NCBI RefSeq assembly: GCF_900188095.1
Contig: NZ_FZOT01000006.1
Location: forward strand, 62,001-126,000
Direction: 5' to 3'
Length of the DNA: 64,000 nucleotides
Origin: Noviherbaspirillum humi
Lineage (GTDB): Bacteria > Pseudomonadota > Gammaproteobacteria > Burkholderiales > Burkholderiaceae_D
Of this stretch, positions 61,328 to 64,000 are shown piece after piece; position 1 is the stretch's first letter, and every line of letters starts with the position of its first letter. A program made the translations under genes and the position numbers. The notes under the pieces were generated by a model. It did no database searches, was not told the DNA's origin, and was given only the letters and a program-made list of their open reading frames with translations.

Positions 61328-63667
61328 ATGAAATTACATTCCCAGCGTTTTTTCCCGACATCCTTCCCCCGCCGCCTCATCGCCATCGCCGTCTTCGCCG
61401 CCTGCGCCGGCCAGGCACTCGCCGTTGATCCCTTCACCGTCAAGGACATTCGGGTAGAAGGCATCCAGCGCACCGAAGCCGGAACCGTTTTCAGTTATCT
61501 TCCCGTTCGCGTCGGCGAGACTTACACCGATGAAAAGGGCGCGGCCGCCATCAAGGCGCTGTATGCGACCGGCTTCTTCAAGGATGTGCGCATCGAGGTG
61601 GAAGGCGACGTGCTGGTGGTGATGGTGGAAGAGCGCCCGGCCATCGCCGCAGTCGACTTTTCCGGCGTGAAGGAATTCGACAAGGACCAGTTGGTCAAGT
61701 CGCTGAAGGAAATCGGCCTGGGCGAATCGCGCATCTTCGACCGCGCGCTGGTGGACCGCGCCGAGCAGGAGCTCAAGCGGCAGTATCTGTCGCGCGGCCT
61801 GTATGGCGTGCAGGTGACGACGACCGTGACGCCGATCGAGCGCAACCGGGTGAACGTGAATTTTGCGGTGGACGAGGGCGATGTCGCCCGCATCCGTCAG
61901 ATCAACATCGTCGGCAACAAAGCCTTCAGCGATTCGGATCTGCGCGGCGTGCTCAACCTGCGCACGCCGGGCTGGTTCACCTGGTACACCAAGGCCGACC
62001 AGTATTCGAAGCAGAAGCTCACTGGCGACATCGAGGCGCTGCGCTCCTTCTACCTGAACCGAGGCTATCTCGAGATGCAGGTGGAATCGACCCAAGTGTC
62101 GATCACGCCCGACAAAAAAGACATCTACATCACCATCAACATCAACGAGGGCGAGAAATTCACCGTCGGCGACGTGAAGCTCGAAGGCGAAATGTTCGGC
62201 CGCGAAGCCGAGTTGCGTTCGCTGCTTCAGTTGAAGCCGGGTGACGTGTATTCCGGCGAGAAGCTGGCCGATAGCGTCAAGAAGATTACCGAGCGCATGG
62301 GCAACTTCGGCTACGCCTTCGCCAACGTCAACGCCAACCCGGAGATCAACCGGGAGAAGCGCGAGGTCGGCTTCACCGTGCTGGTCGACCCTGGCAAGCG
62401 CGTCTATGTCCGCCGCATCAATATCGGCGGCAATACCAAGACCCGAGATGAAGTGATCCGCCGAGAATTCCGGCAGTTCGAGGATTCTTGGTACGACGGC
62501 GAGAAGATCCGCCTGTCGCGCGACCGCGTCGACCGCCTCGGCTATTTCAAGGAAGTGTCGATCGACACGCCCGAAGTTACCGGCACCACCGACCAGGTCG
62601 ACGTCAACATGACGGTGGCGGAAAAGCCGACAGGCAATATCCTGCTCGGTGCCGGCTTCTCCAGCAGCGAGAAGGTGACCCTGACCGGCTCCATTCAGCA
62701 GGCCAATGCCTTCGGCAGCGGCAACACGGTCGGCGTCGATGTCAACACCAGCCGCCGCAACCGTACCATCGCCTTCAGCCAGGTAAACCCGTACTTCACC
62801 GACGACGGCATCAGCCGCAGCTTCGAACTGTTCCTGCGTACCTCGCGTCCGCCTATCGTCAACACCGGCGATTATGTGGTTCGAACCACCGGCGGCAATG
62901 TGAAGTTCGGCGTGCCGTTCTCCGAAGTCGATACCGTGTTCTTCGGCGTCGGCGTGGAGCGCACCCAGGTGGAAACCTATTTCGGCGTGCCCGGCTACAA
63001 CGACAGTCCCGAGCTTTACCGCCGCTACGTCGCCCAGTTCGGCGACGGCAGCACCGCGACCACCACCAGCTTCCCGCTCACCACCGCCTGGCAGCGCGAC
63101 AGTCGCGACAGCGCGCTGGTGCCGACCCGCGGCCGCTATCAGCGCGCCAACCTGGAGGTGGCGCCATTCAGCGACCTGAAGTACTACCGCGCCATCTACC
63201 AGCACCAGTACTTCCTGCCGATCGGCCGCACCGTTACCCTGGCGCTCAACGGCGAGTTCGACTACGGCAAGGGCCTCGGCGGCCGGCCTTACCCGATCTT
63301 CAAGAACTTCTACGCTGGCGGCATCGGCTCGGTGCGCGGCTTTGAGGGTTCCTCGCTCGGCCCGCGCGCCGCCAATGGCGACCCGCTCGGCGGCAGCACC
63401 CGTCTCATCTTCAATGCCGAATTGCAGTTCCCGTTCCCCGGCTCGGGCAACGACCGTACCCTGCGCTGGTTTACCTTCCTGGACGGCGGCAATGTCTTCG
63501 CCGAAGGCCAGAAACTCGAGACATCGGCCCTGCGCTACGGCGCAGGCCTCGGCATCAGCTGGGTATCGCCTATCGGCCCGCTCAAGCTGAGCGTCGGCAG
63601 CCCGCTCAACGCCAAGACGGGCGACCGGACGCAGCGCTTCCAGTTCCAGCTGGGAACAGGCTTTTGA
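61328..63667 (+). CDS. bamA: Outer membrane protein assembly factor BamA
   Basis: 779 residues. A signal peptide ends near GQALA (about residue 32); five POTRA domains follow (FTVKDIRVEGIQRTEAGTVF onward); then a 16-strand Omp85 barrel. The loop-6 motif is SVRGFEGSSLGPR and the last strand ends in FQFQLGTGF, with the C-terminal Phe typical of outer-membrane barrels. It is the central BAM subunit; its partner BamD is encoded at 10 kb. Confidence 0.98.
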   Translation: MKLHSQRFFPTSFPRRLIAIAVFAACAGQALAVDPFTVKDIRVEGIQRTEAGTVFSYLPVRVGETYTDEKGAAAIKALYATGFFKDVRIEVEGDVLVVMVEERPAIAAVDFSGVKEFDKDQLVKSLKEIGLGESRIFDRALVDRAEQELKRQYLSRGLYGVQVTTTVTPIERNRVNVNFAVDEGDVARIRQINIVGNKAFSDSDLRGVLNLRTPGWFTWYTKADQYSKQKLTGDIEALRSFYLNRGYLEMQVESTQVSITPDKKDIYITININEGEKFTVGDVKLEGEMFGREAELRSLLQLKPGDVYSGEKLADSVKKITERMGNFGYAFANVNANPEINREKREVGFTVLVDPGKRVYVRRINIGGNTKTRDEVIRREFRQFEDSWYDGEKIRLSRDRVDRLGYFKEVSIDTPEVTGTTDQVDVNMTVAEKPTGNILLGAGFSSSEKVTLTGSIQQANAFGSGNTVGVDVNTSRRNRTIAFSQVNPYFTDDGISRSFELFLRTSRPPIVNTGDYVVRTTGGNVKFGVPFSEVDTVFFGVGVERTQVETYFGVPGYNDSPELYRRYVAQFGDGSTATTTSFPLTTAWQRDSRDSALVPTRGRYQRANLEVAPFSDLKYYRAIYQHQYFLPIGRTVTLALNGEFDYGKGLGGRPYPIFKNFYAGGIGSVRGFEGSSLGPRAANGDPLGGSTRLIFNAELQFPFPGSGNDRTLRWFTFLDGGNVFAEGQKLETSALRYGAGLGISWVSPIGPLKLSVGSPLNAKTGDRTQRFQFQLGTGF

Positions 63668-63714
63668 CCGGTAGTGGCATAATCCCTCTTTTGTATGTAT
63701 TGCGGAGAACGACT

Positions 63715-64000
63715 TTGAAGTCCCTATCGAAATCCCTGATGGCCTGCAGCAGCGCGCTCGCGCTGGGTACGCTTATGCTCGCGTCGGGCGGCGTGCAGGC
63801 TCAGGAATCCAAGATCGGTTTCGTCAGCACCGAGCGGATCTTCCGCGAAGCTGCGCCCGCCAAGACCGCTCAGACCAAGATCGAGCAGGAATTCTCTCGC
63901 CGCGACAAGGAGCTGCAGGACATGGCAGCCCGCATCAAATCCATGTCCGACAAGCTGGACAAGGACGCCGCCGTTCTCTCCGAGTCGGATCGCGCCAAGC
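63715..64000 (+). CDS. skp: Periplasmic chaperone Skp/OmpH, 3' end outside window
   Basis: The first 95 codons are visible. A GGAG ribosome site precedes a TTG start (63715), giving a signal peptide LKSLSKSLMACSSALALGTLMLASGGVQAQ-type sequence cut after VQA, then ESKIGFVSTERIFREAAPAKTAQ, the Skp N-terminus, and the start of the coiled-coil tentacles (IEQEFSRRDKELQDMAARI). Skp holds unfolded outer-membrane proteins and follows bamA in most proteobacteria. No ATG lies at a suitable place. Confidence 0.92.
   Translation, partial: MKSLSKSLMACSSALALGTLMLASGGVQAQESKIGFVSTERIFREAAPAKTAQTKIEQEFSRRDKELQDMAARIKSMSDKLDKDAAVLSESDRAK

Overview
The window is a GC-rich (roughly 62-64%) chromosomal segment of a betaproteobacterium, most likely order Burkholderiales and probably an Oxalobacteraceae-type genome (Herbaspirillum, Noviherbaspirillum or Massilia relatives). 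The assignment is inferred from gene order (mfd-serB, ispDF, smc-zipA-ligA, rpsB to skp), class I PHA synthase next to phaR, and the style of the proteins; no rRNA or other marker is present. It is almost wholly core genome: about 59 protein genes, tightly packed and often overlapping by 1-4 bases. I found no tRNA, rRNA, CRISPR array, prophage or transposase gene.

Region by region. 1-7.5 kb is fatty-acid and CoA metabolism: the 3' end of an acyl-CoA dehydrogenase gene with two MaoC-type hydratases, a GST-like protein, then a leftward operon of enoyl-CoA hydratase, histidine phosphatase, APH-like phosphotransferase and an ACAD10/11-type dehydrogenase, which resembles pathways that remove 4-hydroxy groups from acyl-CoAs. 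7.5-12.8 kb holds methionine aminotransferase, an orphan PIN-domain protein, yaaA, bamD, rluD and pgeF. 12.75-15.6 kb is the polyhydroxyalkanoate locus (phaC, phaR). 15.7-24.9 kb carries rimO, metC, mfd-serB and ispDF. 24.9-28 kb is the ompR-envZ two-component system flanked by two small low-complexity proteins. 28-38.3 kb is one long leftward block: a DUF2520 protein, GNAT, CaiB-type CoA transferase, an ABC-F ATPase, prmB, dapE, an ArsC-like protein, pilU, dapD and dapC. 38.7-49.3 kb runs rightward: smc, zipA, ligA, def, kefF, kefC. 49.3-53.5 kb runs leftward: a pseudouridine synthase, glnD, map. 53.7 kb to the end is the translation, lipid and envelope cluster rpsB-tsf-pyrH-frr-uppS-cdsA-dxr-rseP-bamA-skp; skp is cut by the window edge.

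How the genes work together. bamD and bamA with skp and rseP cover outer-membrane protein folding and its stress response. ispD, ispF, dxr and uppS supply isoprenoid precursors and undecaprenyl carrier. dapC, dapD and dapE make diaminopimelate for the cell wall. phaC with phaR stores carbon that the acyl-CoA genes can feed.

The most unusual object is a 269-bp non-coding element at 38445-38713, directly before smc. It has 32-bp near-perfect terminal inverted repeats and two internal palindromic arms of about 100 bp each. The arms share a core in opposite orientation, and together with the termini they can fold into a three-way junction. It looks like a MITE-like or structured repeat sitting in the smc leader. 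I found no transposase, so its nature is open.
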